Of a DNA stretch of 64,000 nucleotides, positions 1-10,105 are shown piece after piece (within the stretch, counting starts at the first letter, position 1; the number at the start of each line of letters is the position of its first letter). A program made the position numbers and the translations under genes. The DNA comes from Ignatzschineria ureiclastica. GTDB taxonomy: Bacteria > Pseudomonadota > Gammaproteobacteria > Cardiobacteriales > Wohlfahrtiimonadaceae. Location: the NCBI RefSeq assembly GCF_003121845.1, contig NZ_QEWQ01000002.1, forward strand, positions 1 through 64,000, in the 5' to 3' direction. Under the pieces are notes generated by a model, which was not told the origin of the DNA, did not search any database, and was given only the letters and a program-made list of their open reading frames with translations.

Positions 1-2
1 AT

Positions 3-3002
3 ATCGAAACCTCTATTGATGAAGAGGGCATTAAAGTAAACCTTGCTAAGAATCTTGACCTAGGTAAAGACGGATCCTTGACGACTGGTCAGACTGTTGT
101 GAATAACGGTGGTGTGAAAGTAGGCGAGAACGTTACGCTTGGCGATCAAGGCTTAATCATCAAAGATGGCCCAAGTGTCACTAAAGATGGTATCAACGCA
201 GGCGATAAAGTGATCGCAGGTGTTGCTGATGGTAAAGATGGTAAAGATGCCGTTAACAAAGGTCAGTTAGATGAAGTTAAAGAAGGTCTTACAGAGGCAG
301 GTCTTAAGTTTGCCGGTAACAAAGGCGAAGTTCAGAAGAAACTTGGTGAGACTTTAACTATCAAAGGTGATTTAGCAGATGATGCTGACGCAACTGCGGA
401 AAACCTCCGTGTTGATGTTAATGATGATGGTGATCTAGTCGTTAAGATGTCATCGAAGTTAACCGGCATCAATGATCTTCAAGTCGGAAAACCAGGTAAA
501 GATGGTGAAGGTGGCGTAGATGGTAAGATCGGTGTTAACGGTAAAGATGGATCTTCAGTTGTTATTAATGGTGAAGATGGATCTATCGGTTTAACCGGTC
601 CTGCTGGTAAAAATGGTAAATCGCCAGAATTGAATATCTCAGTGAAAGACGGTAGCCCAGGCTTAGACGGTAAAGATGGTGAAGTTCGTATCGTTTATAA
701 AGATAAGGAAGGCAATGAGAAAGAAGTTGCAAGCCTTGACGATGGTCTCAAGTTTGGTGCAGATAGAGGTGATGATTTAGCGGTTAAGCTCAATGAGAAG
801 CTCGATATCAAAGGTGATGACAATATCACAACCTCTGTAGATGAGAACGGCATTAAAGTGAACCTTGCGAAAAATCTTAACCTTGGCGAAGAAGGTTCGG
901 TTACTACTGGTAATACTATTGTGAATAACGGTGGTGTGAAAGTAGGCGATAATGTTCTTCTCAACGGTACAGGTTTAACTATCATTGGTAAAGATGGCAA
1001 ACCAGGCCCAAGCATCACGCAAGATGGCATCAATGCTGGTGGTAATAAAATTACTGGCGTTGCGACAGGTGAAGAAGATGCTGATGCCGTTAACTTAGCG
1101 CAACTTAAAAATGTTCAAGCTAAAGGAGATGTTGGATTAGACGGTATTGCTGAGGCATTTGGTGGTGGTGCAGAGTATGATAAAGAGACAGGTCGGTTTA
1201 AAGCCCCTAATTATACAGTTGCATTAAGTCTTCCTAAAGATAAAGCGATTGAGGATGGTGTTGAAGCTGGTTTTGAGTATGTAGGGGAGACCTTAGCGGA
1301 TCATGAAGGGCGTATTGAAGAAAATACAACGAATATCCAAAATATCACCCAAGGAACAGCAGGTCTTGTGAAGCTTGATGGCGATAAGATTGTAATTGAT
1401 AATGAACTTGCCAAAGGTGCTGATACTTTTGACTTCTCTAATAATGAAGGTGCTACTCGAACTTTAGCAGGTGTTACAGCGGGTAAAGTGGGAACTGATG
1501 CGGTAAATGTGACGCAATTAGGAACAGCTTTAGGTGGTGGAAGTCTTGATGATGAAGGTAATTGGCAAGGCCCGACCTATGAAGTCGGTGGTAAAGAGGT
1601 CAATAATGTCGGTGATGCGATTACTAATATTGATCAATCAATTACTAATATCAATCAAGGAACAGCAGGTCTTGTGAAGCTCGATGGCGAGAAGATTGTG
1701 ATTGATAATAATCTTGCCAAAGATGCTAATGTCTTTGACTTCTCTAATGTAGATGAAAATGGCAATCCTATTGCCCGTAAATTGGTAGGTGTGGATAATG
1801 GAATAATTGCAAATCATTCTACCGATGCGATTAATGGTGGTCAGCTATTTGAAATATTGGGTACTAAAGCAGTATTGTTAAGTGATGGGCAGCCTGTCGT
1901 TAATTTTTCAAGTGCATTTAGAGGATTACCAGAAGGGCAGCAAATAACGACTATTTATGCCGGATTTGAGAATCTTGATAAACGTGTGACAGACTTAGAA
2001 ACGGGTCAATCCGGTGTTGTTTTAGTTCCAAAACCAGATGGCGTAACAGGTAACGGTGATACTCAAGATGTTGTGATTAATCAACCTCCTGTCACAGCTA
2101 AACCGGAAGTTAAACCAACAACTCCAGTTGAATCAATACCACCAACTAATGGATCAGGTTCGACTGCAAGCAACGGTAATAGAGGAGATCAAATAATTAT
2201 TAATAATGATTTGGCAGGTGATCGTCATGTTGTCAATATTGGTGGGGCCAATTCAACAGATGACAATCCATTAGGAGATCGTAAATTGACCGGTGTCGCT
2301 GATGGTAAGATAGGAGAAGGTTCTAGTGATGCCATCAATGGTAGTCAACTCTATACTTCAAATAATGCGATAGCAAACTTAATTGGAGGAGGAGCTAAGG
2401 TCGATAACAATGGTAATGTCTATTTCCCTGAAAATGCTGGATTTACAGTGGGAGGTGAATCACATATTACAATTGGTGGTGCGATTAATGCTTTAGATAA
2501 GAATCAGATGTTTAAGCTAGATCGTGATAAGAATCAGATTATTATTGCAAATGAAGAAGTGAATCAAGATACGGTGATGAATTTAGGGGGTCATAAACTC
2601 ACTGGCATTACCAATGGTGCGATCGAAAAAGACTCTACTGATGCCGTAAATGGGGGGCAATTGTGGGAGCTTGATCAGAAAGTAGATCGGGAAGTGACTT
2701 CAATTCAAAATCAATTCAAGCATTACGATACGCGCCTCAATACCATAGAGAAGACCGTTCATCAAAACCGTAAGATTGCAAGTGCAGGTATTGCGGGAGC
2801 AATGGCGATGGCTTCTATGCCGTATGTTGAAACATCAAAATATTCATTTGGGCTAGGAACAGCCGTTTATGATAGTGAAGCTGCTATTTCTGCAGGATTT
2901 ACCTTTAAGATGGGTGAGAAGAGCCTACTTCGGATTAATGCTTCATACGATACACAAAATAAAGCCGGTGTTGGTATTGGCGTTGCTTTTGGTTGGGATT
3001 AA
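3..3002 (+). CDS. Trimeric autotransporter adhesin (YadA/Hia type), C-terminal part; 5' end outside window
   Basis: Surface adhesin of the type Vc family, trimeric and anchored in the outer membrane. The frame is open to the left edge, so only about the last 1000 residues are seen. The stalk holds repeated head/neck-like modules ending in D(A/S)(V/I)N..QL motifs, a Gly-rich collagen-like stretch (GKDG, GLTGPAGKNGK) near nt 490-700, and paired GTAGLVKLDG modules near nt 1350 and 1660. A Pro/Thr/Ser-rich linker lies near nt 2030-2170. The last ~75 residues fit a YadA anchor: an Ala/Gly-rich linker, then four amphipathic strands. The protein ends in FGWD, one residue after the usual terminal aromatic. 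The start of the window repeats at nt 823, giving a tandem DNA repeat of about 822 bp. Family assignment is firm; the ligand is unknown. Confidence 0.93.
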   Translation: METSIDEEGIKVNLAKNLDLGKDGSLTTGQTVVNNGGVKVGENVTLGDQGLIIKDGPSVTKDGINAGDKVIAGVADGKDGKDAVNKGQLDEVKEGLTEAGLKFAGNKGEVQKKLGETLTIKGDLADDADATAENLRVDVNDDGDLVVKMSSKLTGINDLQVGKPGKDGEGGVDGKIGVNGKDGSSVVINGEDGSIGLTGPAGKNGKSPELNISVKDGSPGLDGKDGEVRIVYKDKEGNEKEVASLDDGLKFGADRGDDLAVKLNEKLDIKGDDNITTSVDENGIKVNLAKNLNLGEEGSVTTGNTIVNNGGVKVGDNVLLNGTGLTIIGKDGKPGPSITQDGINAGGNKITGVATGEEDADAVNLAQLKNVQAKGDVGLDGIAEAFGGGAEYDKETGRFKAPNYTVALSLPKDKAIEDGVEAGFEYVGETLADHEGRIEENTTNIQNITQGTAGLVKLDGDKIVIDNELAKGADTFDFSNNEGATRTLAGVTAGKVGTDAVNVTQLGTALGGGSLDDEGNWQGPTYEVGGKEVNNVGDAITNIDQSITNINQGTAGLVKLDGEKIVIDNNLAKDANVFDFSNVDENGNPIARKLVGVDNGIIANHSTDAINGGQLFEILGTKAVLLSDGQPVVNFSSAFRGLPEGQQITTIYAGFENLDKRVTDLETGQSGVVLVPKPDGVTGNGDTQDVVINQPPVTAKPEVKPTTPVESIPPTNGSGSTASNGNRGDQIIINNDLAGDRHVVNIGGANSTDDNPLGDRKLTGVADGKIGEGSSDAINGSQLYTSNNAIANLIGGGAKVDNNGNVYFPENAGFTVGGESHITIGGAINALDKNQMFKLDRDKNQIIIANEEVNQDTVMNLGGHKLTGITNGAIEKDSTDAVNGGQLWELDQKVDREVTSIQNQFKHYDTRLNTIEKTVHQNRKIASAGIAGAMAMASMPYVETSKYSFGLGTAVYDSEAAISAGFTFKMGEKSLLRINASYDTQNKAGVGIGVAFGWD

Positions 3003-3052
3003 TTTCGTTTGATCTCACAGAAAAAGGTCAAGGATGATCTTTTTATTAAGAA

Positions 3053-3089
3053 GCCTAGCAAGATTAAATACTTGCTAGGCTCTATTTTT
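3053..3089 (+). terminator. Rho-independent terminator of the adhesin gene
   Basis: A perfect 10-bp stem (GCCTAGCAAG / CTTGCTAGGC) with an 8-nt loop is followed by TCTATTTTTG. It lies 50 bp after the adhesin stop. On the other strand the U-tract is poor, so it is mainly a plus-strand terminator. Confidence 0.85.
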
Positions 3090-3132
3090 GCCATTCAAAA
3101 ATTGACCGAAAGAATTTTATCGATAATCTATT

Positions 3133-4017
3133 TTACAACTTATTCGGGTCTACAATTTTATGTTGCTGGCACATTGCGGTAAGCGTATTCCGAAGTAAGC
3201 AAGCAATCGTCATTGGTCCTACACCGCCGGGAACTGGGGTGATAAATTCGGCGTTTTCTTTAGCCGTTGCGAACTCTACATCGCCGACAAGTTTGGTTTT
3301 ACCATCGACTTCAATGCGGTTAATACCTACATCTATCACTGTCGCACCTTTTTTAATCCAGTCGCCTTTGACGAGCTCAGGTACGCCGACTGCGGCAATG
3401 ACAATATCTGCTTCTCGGCAGAGGCTTGCGACATCTTTAGTACGGGAATGAGCTACGGTTACAGTACAGTTTTGACTGAGCAAAAGCTGCATCATCGGTT
3501 TACCTACAATATTAGATCGCCCTACAATCACAGCGTGTTTGCCGGAGAGGTCTTTGCCTAATTTATCTTGTAACAAGAGGAGCGAGCCTAATGGTGTACA
3601 AGGAATGAGTGAGGGTTTGCCGATCGAGAGAAGTCCGATATTGATAGGATGAAAGCCATCGACATCTTTTTGGGGATCGATTGCATAAAGTACCTCTTCT
3701 TCATTGAGGCCTTTAGGGAGCGGTAATTGCACCAAGATTCCGTGAATGGTTGCATCATTATTAAGCGTCTGAATGAGTTCAAGTAACTCAGCTTGTGAAG
3801 TCGTTGCAGGTAAACGGAAAGTCTCTGACTTAAAGCCACATTCAATGGCAAATTTCTCTTTGTTACGGACATATACTTGACTTGCAGGATCTTCGCCAAC
3901 AAGCACAACCGCAAGACCTGGGCGAATATGGTGCTCTTTTTCAATATCGACAACTTGTGATGCGATAGTTTTACGTAGATTTTCGGCAAAAGCTTTGCCA
4001 TCAATTAATTGACTCAT
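3133..4017 (-). CDS. folD: Bifunctional methylenetetrahydrofolate dehydrogenase / methenyltetrahydrofolate cyclohydrolase
   Basis: FolD interconverts 5,10-methylene-THF, 5,10-methenyl-THF and 10-formyl-THF in the cytosol, supplying one-carbon units for purines and fMet. At 294 residues it has normal length. Visible hallmarks are the YVRNK segment carrying the catalytic lysine (residue 53), the QLPLP motif, the [11 protein letters not shown] dinucleotide-binding loop, and the C-terminal [10 protein letters not shown] signature. An AAGGAAA ribosome-binding site precedes the ATG. It is transcribed alone, with rapZ upstream on the same strand after a 236-bp gap. Confidence 0.97.
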   Translation of the reverse strand: MSQLIDGKAFAENLRKTIASQVVDIEKEHHIRPGLAVVLVGEDPASQVYVRNKEKFAIECGFKSETFRLPATTSQAELLELIQTLNNDATIHGILVQLPLPKGLNEEEVLYAIDPQKDVDGFHPINIGLLSIGKPSLIPCTPLGSLLLLQDKLGKDLSGKHAVIVGRSNIVGKPMMQLLLSQNCTVTVAHSRTKDVASLCREADIVIAAVGVPELVKGDWIKKGATVIDVGINRIEVDGKTKLVGDVEFATAKENAEFITPVPGGVGPMTIACLLRNTLTAMCQQHKIVDPNKL

Positions 4018-4253
4018 TACAAATTTCCTTACTCAATGGTAGATTGTACTAGGTAGTTCAAGAGTGATGATGAGACCGATAGTGACTACTGCGAATCAAG
4101 ATTCGAATAATCAGATCGGTTCTCGATGATGTTAGGGGAATGGATACACAATAATGATTTAAGTTTAAGAGCGATTATGATTTTTCTCTCTCATTTTTGA
4201 ACCTCATTTTTGCTATCTATTCTCTATTTTCTATTCTCGGTTTAATGCATATG

Positions 4254-5114
4254 TTATGCAGTAATTTCGCGATGTTTGACGATCACATTCTCTTCTTTTT
4301 CGAGGGCATCGAATAATTTTTGAGAAAGATAAACGGAGCGATGTTTACCGCCGGTACAGCCAATGGCTACCGTTAGATAGGAACGGGTTCCCTCTTTGAA
4401 GGAAGGGAGCCATTTGGTAATAAAGTTGAGAATATCTTGATAGAAATCTTGGATATCTTGCATCTCGGCAAAATACTCGATAATGGGCGCTTCAAGTCCT
4501 GTATATTCCCGTAATTCGGGTACCCAATGAGGATTAGTGAGCATTCTGGCATCAAAGACAAAGTCGGCATCTAAAGGGATTCCATTTCTAAAACCAAATG
4601 AGACGATCTGAATCGCAAGAGTGGATTTATGACTTTCTAGTAACCGGGCTTTGAGAAGTGCTCTTAATTCGTGGACATTAAGGAAAGTGGTATCAATTGT
4701 GACATCTGCACGAGAGCGAAGCGGGGAGAGCAGTTCACGTTCTTTATTGATCGCTTCAAGTAATGAGACTTTAGTGGAGGTTAAAGGATGACGCCGGCGA
4801 GTATGGCTATAACGCTTAATCAACGTATCATCATTGGTTTCAAGGAAGAGAATTTGCGGACTTAATGCGGTAAATGCTTCGATTTCATCGAAAATGGATT
4901 CTGATGCAGAGAGATCTTCGGGGAAGCTTCGGGCATCTACGCCGATAGCGAGTTTTTGATGCCGATCTTTATGTTGAAATTCTTGTAAAAATTGAGGAAT
5001 GAAGGTGAGTGGGAGGTTATCAATACAGAAGAAGCCCTCATCTTCTAGAGTTTGTAGTGCGATCGATTTACCTGAGCCGGATAGGCCACTAATAATGATC
5101 ATTTTTTGCATCAT
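4254..5114 (-). CDS. rapZ: RNase adapter protein RapZ (YvcJ-family nucleotide-binding protein)
   Basis: RapZ in enterobacteria binds the sRNA GlmZ and guides RNase E to it, controlling glucosamine-6-phosphate synthesis. More widely, family members bind ATP/GTP. The sequence has a Walker A loop GLSGSGKS at residues 10-17, DNLP shortly after, and the C-terminal GCTGGKHRSV signature. Length (286 aa) is typical. A CAGGAG ribosome-binding site lies 9 nt before the first of two adjacent ATG codons. In E. coli rapZ sits in the rpoN-ptsN operon; here none of those partners is adjacent, so the local context does not support PTS-Ntr coupling. Confidence 0.95.
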   Translation of the reverse strand: MMQKMIIISGLSGSGKSIALQTLEDEGFFCIDNLPLTFIPQFLQEFQHKDRHQKLAIGVDARSFPEDLSASESIFDEIEAFTALSPQILFLETNDDTLIKRYSHTRRRHPLTSTKVSLLEAINKERELLSPLRSRADVTIDTTFLNVHELRALLKARLLESHKSTLAIQIVSFGFRNGIPLDADFVFDARMLTNPHWVPELREYTGLEAPIIEYFAEMQDIQDFYQDILNFITKWLPSFKEGTRSYLTVAIGCTGGKHRSVYLSQKLFDALEKEENVIVKHREITA

Positions 5115-5242
5115 AGCGCAAGACTCCTGATAGTAGGATTGTATAAATAGACAAGTGAAAGGGATCTTGGAAACGAACCCACATTATGCCATTCTCTCAG
5201 CATTTCTGATACATTTATCCTATAAGCGATTGAAAAATATCC

Positions 5243-5605
5243 TTAACGATTGGCCTTTTTATTGTGGGATACTTTTGCGCGATTAGCAGATTTTGTTTTT
5301 GTCGGTTTCTTCCGAGTCTTATGACTCACTTGATAGGACTTGAGTTTACTTAGAAGAGCTGAGGCAATAAAAAAGAGTGCGATGCCAATCCCGATAGGAA
5401 CTTGGTAATCGGTAAAAAGATATTTAAGTGGGCCCCGAAAGTTAATTGACGGCAGTAGAAAGATCAATACTGCAAGCGCCACAACGCCAAAGCCTAGATG
5501 AAAAACAGGCGGAATGGCAAGCCAAGTACCGGCAATGCCATCATAATCATAATCAGAGGAAGGGTAGAGATGATCGGCTGTTTTATCTTTTTCAGAATGA
5601 GGCAT
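5243..5605 (-). CDS. Small hypothetical membrane protein with basic tail
   Basis: A 120-residue protein I do not recognise. It has an acidic, polar N-terminus, then two predicted membrane segments (about residues 37-52 and 70-87) joined by a short loop. The C-terminus is very basic (many Lys/Arg, ending KKANR) and is probably cytosolic by the positive-inside rule. It lies between recC and rapZ on the same strand, about 140 bp from each neighbour. The composition and a clean frame argue for a real gene; no function can be assigned. Confidence 0.65.
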   Translation of the reverse strand: MPHSEKDKTADHLYPSSDYDYDGIAGTWLAIPPVFHLGFGVVALAVLIFLLPSINFRGPLKYLFTDYQVPIGIGIALFFIASALLSKLKSYQVSHKTRKKPTKTKSANRAKVSHNKKANR

Positions 5606-5746
5606 CTTATTCTCTTTTACATTATATAGTAGGAAGATTCTGCATTAATGTACGGCAGAATTCTCTATGATTCAAGGAGATAAATCTTTACAAAATGGAT
5701 GAGTTTTATCCGATCTATCTCTCTTCCTATCTCGAGTCCTCTTTCT

Positions 5747-8700
5747 CTATTTTTTCTTCTCTTCATCTTCTCCATTCTTGCCGGTACTTGTGATCAGCTC
5801 TACTTGCTGTAACAGCGGATCTGCATATTGCATCGTAAAGAGCAGAGCAATAATAAATACTTGAATACCGGCATTAGGGAAGAGGCGTTTAAAGGCTTCT
5901 GATTGTCCGGCGATTTCAAAGAACGTTTTAAAGCTCTCTTGGGCTTCTTCCGTAAAATCTTCTAACCATTGATTTTGACTCATTAGGGTGATGAACTGTT
6001 CGGGATTCCACTGTTCAATAGGTTGTAGTGAGTCGAGATTGAGAGGATAAGGATAATTGAGATCTTGGGAGAGGATCTTTGTGATCACCTCGTGCATCTC
6101 TTTTTGTAAGAAGAATGGATCACGACTCTCTAATTGGTAGAGGAAAGGGATCGGTGCTTTCATTCCAATCTGGTAACCACGAATGAGGTGATTAAGTTTT
6201 TCCTGCGCTTCTTCCTTACTAAGAGAAACGCCTTTCAATGCCGCTAATTGCCCTTTATGTTTACTATAGAGCCATAAGGTGCCGGGGGAATCCTCTGTTT
6301 TAGTGGCGTGGAAGAAGAGATTCAAAATAGCGGTTTTAATAGAGCGTTTATAATTGAGCGATGCTACATCCCATATAATAAGATCGCCATCGGGTGTGGC
6401 AAGGGGGAGTTTTGCTGTGAGTAGCAGGTTTTGGTAACGATAGCGATGTTGGCTAAATTGACCATAAGGGTAGCCCTTTTCGCGTAAGTGAATGGCAAGA
6501 TGACCTGCAAATTGGCTCTGCATCTGCCAAGCCAATTGACCAAAGGCAAATTTCGGTAATGCCCCTTTGAGACGAAATTGTTGATAGAGTCCCTCAATGG
6601 CTTGACGATCAGCAAGGGAGAGTTTGATCTCATTCCCTTTTGATTCACCGATCTTATCTGACGCTGTAATTGATGCTGAATTTTTCGCCTCTTCTTCTAT
6701 CTCTTCTTCCAGATTTTCCTCCAGATTCTGCTCAATATGGATCAATCCTTGCGCTAAAAGCTGATCAAAAATAGGATCTTCTGTTGAAGTAAGCAGTTTC
6801 TCTAAGATATTATCCGTTAAAGTCTGCTGTAATTGATATTCATCTAATCCTTTCACAATGGTAAATAGTTCATCATCTTCAATCAGCATCTCTTGAGAGC
6901 GATAAGGATTCATATTGAGATGCATTCGGGCAAAATATTGCGTAGGATCTTGATAGAACTGTATTAAATGAGTAAGTGAAAGCTGTTGTAATAGCTCATC
7001 CTGTTGCGATTCATTACTATAATGTTCAACGAGTGTGTCATACGTGTAAGGTGCGTAGAAATGCTCCGTTGGATTATGCAATATCCACTCATTTTGGAAG
7101 CTTTGAATTGGACTACTAGGATTAAAGAGCGATGCATTATAAGAGGCCATGGGGTGATGATAGGTAATAACCTCGGAAGGCTTTTCCCCTGATTCTGTTT
7201 GTGCGACTTGATCGATATAGCGAAGCAGTTCATCGATTAAGAGAGAAGGACGCAAAATACTATTATCCCGAATAGAGCGACCTACAAAGCTCAAGTAGAG
7301 ATAACGCTGCGCCGAGAGAAGTGCTTCTAAGAAGAGATAGCGGTCATCAGTATTACGAGTGCGATCACCGCGCATTGGCAGATATTGCATCAAATCGAAG
7401 TTATGATAAATCGTAGATTGCGGAAAATCACTCTGATTCATACCGATCATTCCAATCATTTTAAAAGGAATAGTCCGCATCGGAATAAAGGAACAGAAGG
7501 TGATTTTACCTTGAATAAAGTTTTGTTCTGGTTTCTCTTCCAAGAGTTTTTGCTCTAACAAGGCTGTTAACGCGCTGAGGGGCAACGTGGCATTAAAATC
7601 AATCGCTAATGCACCATCAATGAGCTCTTGCCAAATTTGTTGGGTGTAATGAAGTTTATCGCGATTATCACTGTTATCTTCAAAGAATCGTTGCCAAATA
7701 ACCGGTAATATTGTGAGCCACTCTGTGAGAGGACGCTCGGTCGCGAGTTCCGCTTTGGTTTGAATCAGTAGGTCAACAAAGTAGCAGAGTCGACCTAAGA
7801 TTTGAGCGTTACTCCCCTCAATATAGGGATAAGGTAGTAGGCTTGGGATAGATTGCGCTTCCGATTCATAATCGAGAGTAAGGCGATCGGTACTATAGCC
7901 TAACAGCATCCGCTCTAATCCCCAGCGCCAGGTATTGATATCCCAATCAATTTGGGCATTATAAGCTGTTTGTAGCTCATCTGTGAGATGAGTGCCATCA
8001 ATTGCCTGTTTAATATTGCTATCATTGACCCAATAATGAATGAGTGAAAGATCCTGCTCTTCAAAATGGAATTTCGCCATCATCTCAGGCATTTGTAACA
8101 GTAATAAAAGATCGCTTGCTTTAAAAGCGCTTTCAGGCAGAGAGAGAAGCGAGAGCAGTGTTGTGAAGATCGTATCACTCTCTTTAAGACTAATATCGGA
8201 GATGGCATAAGGGAGTGATCGCTCAGCAGGGGCGCTACCGAATATTGCCTCGATAAAAGGCGCGTATTGCTCAATATCCGGTGTCATAATCACAATATCT
8301 TCCGGCGCTAAATCAGGATCCTTTTCTAGCAAATGGAGGATCTGATTATAGAGCGCTTCCACTTCACGCATCGGGCTATAAGTGACGTGTAGGGAGAGTG
8401 AATGATCATCGTTTGCAATAGGATATTTCTCGCTTTCGCGGGCAGGTCGTAGATGAAATATCTCAGCTTGAATATGTGATAAAAGAGAGGTCACTTCAGG
8501 CTCAGAGAAGGCTTCCATTGTCGTAAGATTGAGCTTCCCCTCATATTGTTGCAAAAGATGCAGATGATCTCGTCCCACTTTTCCAAGGGATGCTAAGAGA
8601 GGATTGCCGTAGCTGCTTTGCCAATACTCATTGATTTCAGCTTGAATCTCTTCAAGGCGCATCTCTCGATCAAAAGATGCGCGTAAAGAGGGGGAAATCG

Positions 8701-9598
8701 GATCGATCTGACTTTTACGATTTTCGTAGAAGTTTATAAAATCAAATTGCGGTAATCCCATCTGTTTCGTGAGATCTCCCCAATAATATTGGGAAGGATT
8801 GTTAAAGAAGAGATGAATATCCATCACTTGAGAGAATTGGGCGATTAAATCTAAAAAGAGGGGTGGCAGTGAATTAAGTCCGATAATAAAGATCCGCTTA
8901 GGGAGTTTGGCAATAATCTTGGGATCTTGTAGTTTTTCCTCAATTAACGGCGCAATTAATCCAAAATGGAGCGGTCGACCAAGGGCATTATAGAGTTTTT
9001 GAAATAGTGCCGATTGCCAATGCTCTAATGTTTCCGGGAGCTGTTGTTCAAAATAGGTGGGCGCTGGTTGCCCATTGGCCCATGCATTGATCCATTGACT
9101 ACGATAAACAATATATTTATCAAAAATCGTCGCTAACGTTTCCGCTAAATGCATTATGGCAAGTAGGGGGTTCGGCGGTTGATGACTATTCTCTAGCTGA
9201 TGACTATTTTGATACTTTTCAAGATAACCATAGAGTGGTGCAAAGAGTTCTCTCTCGTTATCATTATCGGATTGTCGAAGTTCCTCAATAATTTTCACTA
9301 ATGGCCAAAAGAGCTGATCTTTGGAGAGTCTTTCAATCGGAGCCTTTTGCCGCTCTTCAGTTGCAAAAATCATCTCAATGAGATTCATTAGCATCTTTGA
9401 GGGAAGTAGAAATTCCGCTTGGGTTAAAATACCGAGTTGTTCTGAGAGTCTAATCTGCATCCAACGTGCCATCCCAAAGTTTTGTACAAGAAAATACTCT
9501 TTGTCAAAAGGGGTGGGTTGAGGGTCAATTTGTGTAAGATAACCGGCGATATGTTGCAGTGTATCAAGGTGATTTGCGTAGTAGAGATTAAAACTCAT
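5747..9598 (-). CDS. recC: Exodeoxyribonuclease V (RecBCD) subunit gamma, RecC
   Basis: RecC is the Chi-recognising scaffold of the RecBCD helicase-nuclease that repairs double-strand breaks. The N-terminus (NLYYANHLDTL) matches the RecC start, and motifs such as GMNQSDFPQ and LPMRGDRTRNTDDRYLFLEAL are typical. The ATG chosen gives 1283 aa and follows TGAGGAA at 12 nt; the frame also runs back to a TTG 18 nt upstream with no ribosome-binding site. It is longer than E. coli RecC (1122 aa), partly through a Glu-rich insert around residue 960 (several EE runs). No recB or recD lies beside it in this window, although these are often clustered. The last residues are a charged EEKKK tail. Confidence 0.93.
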   Translation of the reverse strand: MSFNLYYANHLDTLQHIAGYLTQIDPQPTPFDKEYFLVQNFGMARWMQIRLSEQLGILTQAEFLLPSKMLMNLIEMIFATEERQKAPIERLSKDQLFWPLVKIIEELRQSDNDNERELFAPLYGYLEKYQNSHQLENSHQPPNPLLAIMHLAETLATIFDKYIVYRSQWINAWANGQPAPTYFEQQLPETLEHWQSALFQKLYNALGRPLHFGLIAPLIEEKLQDPKIIAKLPKRIFIIGLNSLPPLFLDLIAQFSQVMDIHLFFNNPSQYYWGDLTKQMGLPQFDFINFYENRKSQIDPISPSLRASFDREMRLEEIQAEINEYWQSSYGNPLLASLGKVGRDHLHLLQQYEGKLNLTTMEAFSEPEVTSLLSHIQAEIFHLRPARESEKYPIANDDHSLSLHVTYSPMREVEALYNQILHLLEKDPDLAPEDIVIMTPDIEQYAPFIEAIFGSAPAERSLPYAISDISLKESDTIFTTLLSLLSLPESAFKASDLLLLLQMPEMMAKFHFEEQDLSLIHYWVNDSNIKQAIDGTHLTDELQTAYNAQIDWDINTWRWGLERMLLGYSTDRLTLDYESEAQSIPSLLPYPYIEGSNAQILGRLCYFVDLLIQTKAELATERPLTEWLTILPVIWQRFFEDNSDNRDKLHYTQQIWQELIDGALAIDFNATLPLSALTALLEQKLLEEKPEQNFIQGKITFCSFIPMRTIPFKMIGMIGMNQSDFPQSTIYHNFDLMQYLPMRGDRTRNTDDRYLFLEALLSAQRYLYLSFVGRSIRDNSILRPSLLIDELLRYIDQVAQTESGEKPSEVITYHHPMASYNASLFNPSSPIQSFQNEWILHNPTEHFYAPYTYDTLVEHYSNESQQDELLQQLSLTHLIQFYQDPTQYFARMHLNMNPYRSQEMLIEDDELFTIVKGLDEYQLQQTLTDNILEKLLTSTEDPIFDQLLAQGLIHIEQNLEENLEEEIEEEAKNSASITASDKIGESKGNEIKLSLADRQAIEGLYQQFRLKGALPKFAFGQLAWQMQSQFAGHLAIHLREKGYPYGQFSQHRYRYQNLLLTAKLPLATPDGDLIIWDVASLNYKRSIKTAILNLFFHATKTEDSPGTLWLYSKHKGQLAALKGVSLSKEEAQEKLNHLIRGYQIGMKAPIPFLYQLESRDPFFLQKEMHEVITKILSQDLNYPYPLNLDSLQPIEQWNPEQFITLMSQNQWLEDFTEEAQESFKTFFEIAGQSEAFKRLFPNAGIQVFIIALLFTMQYADPLLQQVELITSTGKNGEDEEKKK

Positions 9599-9890
9599 AG
9601 AGACAATATTCCTCAAATTTGGCTATCAATATCCCATCCTTTGGAGATTGCAGACTGTTAGATCAATGCTAGAAATACGTTTAATATTGAAAGGGATGAA
9701 GATATTTATCTTTTAGATCAAGTGGATCTTTATGAAAAATAGTCATTCAAAACTCAATATTATTTGCTACATTAGTATAACAAAGTTCAATCAATCAGGT
9801 TTCCTCTTGATATATTATGAGTTGCGCTTCATAGAATCCGTATGAGAGCGCAAAGCGTTGCGCCATCCTTTACCCAAGGCTTTTGGAAAA

Positions 9891-9935
9891 CGTTACATTG
9901 GAAAATGTCACACTGAAGAATGTCACATTGAACGA
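9891..9935. repeat. 15-bp imperfect tandem repeat, three copies
   Basis: Three consecutive 15-bp units: CGTTACATTGGAAAA, TGTCACACTGAAGAA and TGTCACATTGAACGA. A weaker fourth copy may follow. It is non-coding as far as can be judged. Confidence 0.75.
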
Positions 9936-10004
9936 CATCACAATACAATAACAGCATAAAGTGCAAAACGATTTGGCAATACTGCAAATAAATGCAATAT
10001 ATCA

Positions 10005-10053
10005 ATATAAGTAGCAAAAAATATAAGCAGCAAAAAAATATGAGTAGCAAAAA
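10005..10053. repeat. 16-17-bp tandem repeat, three copies
   Basis: Units ATATAAGTAGCAAAAA, ATATAAGCAGCAAAAAA and ATATGAGTAGCAAAAA sit just upstream of the aminotransferase gene, within its probable promoter or leader region. Confidence 0.8.
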
Positions 10054-10105
10054 GCAGCGCAATCGTTTTGACCCATAAATAGTTGAATAGGAGTAGTAAG
10101 GGATT

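Larger units (their letters stand above)
9599..10105. other. Divergent intergenic region between recC and the aminotransferase gene
   Basis: About 500 bp of AT-rich sequence that must hold the promoters of both flanking genes. It contains two short tandem repeat blocks, listed separately. A 77-codon frame on the minus strand is made largely of those repeats and is not called. No hairpin with a U-tract was seen. Confidence 0.6.

Noticed and set aside
1-3002. CRISPR-like periodicity in the adhesin gene
   Set aside because: The repeats are long, in frame and degenerate, as expected of modular stalk domains; there are no uniform spacers.
9829-10062. 77-codon minus-strand frame upstream of recC with repeated Gln-Cys-Asp-Ile units
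   Set aside because: The repeats are the 15-bp DNA tandem array read in frame. There is no ribosome-binding site and the composition is not protein-like.
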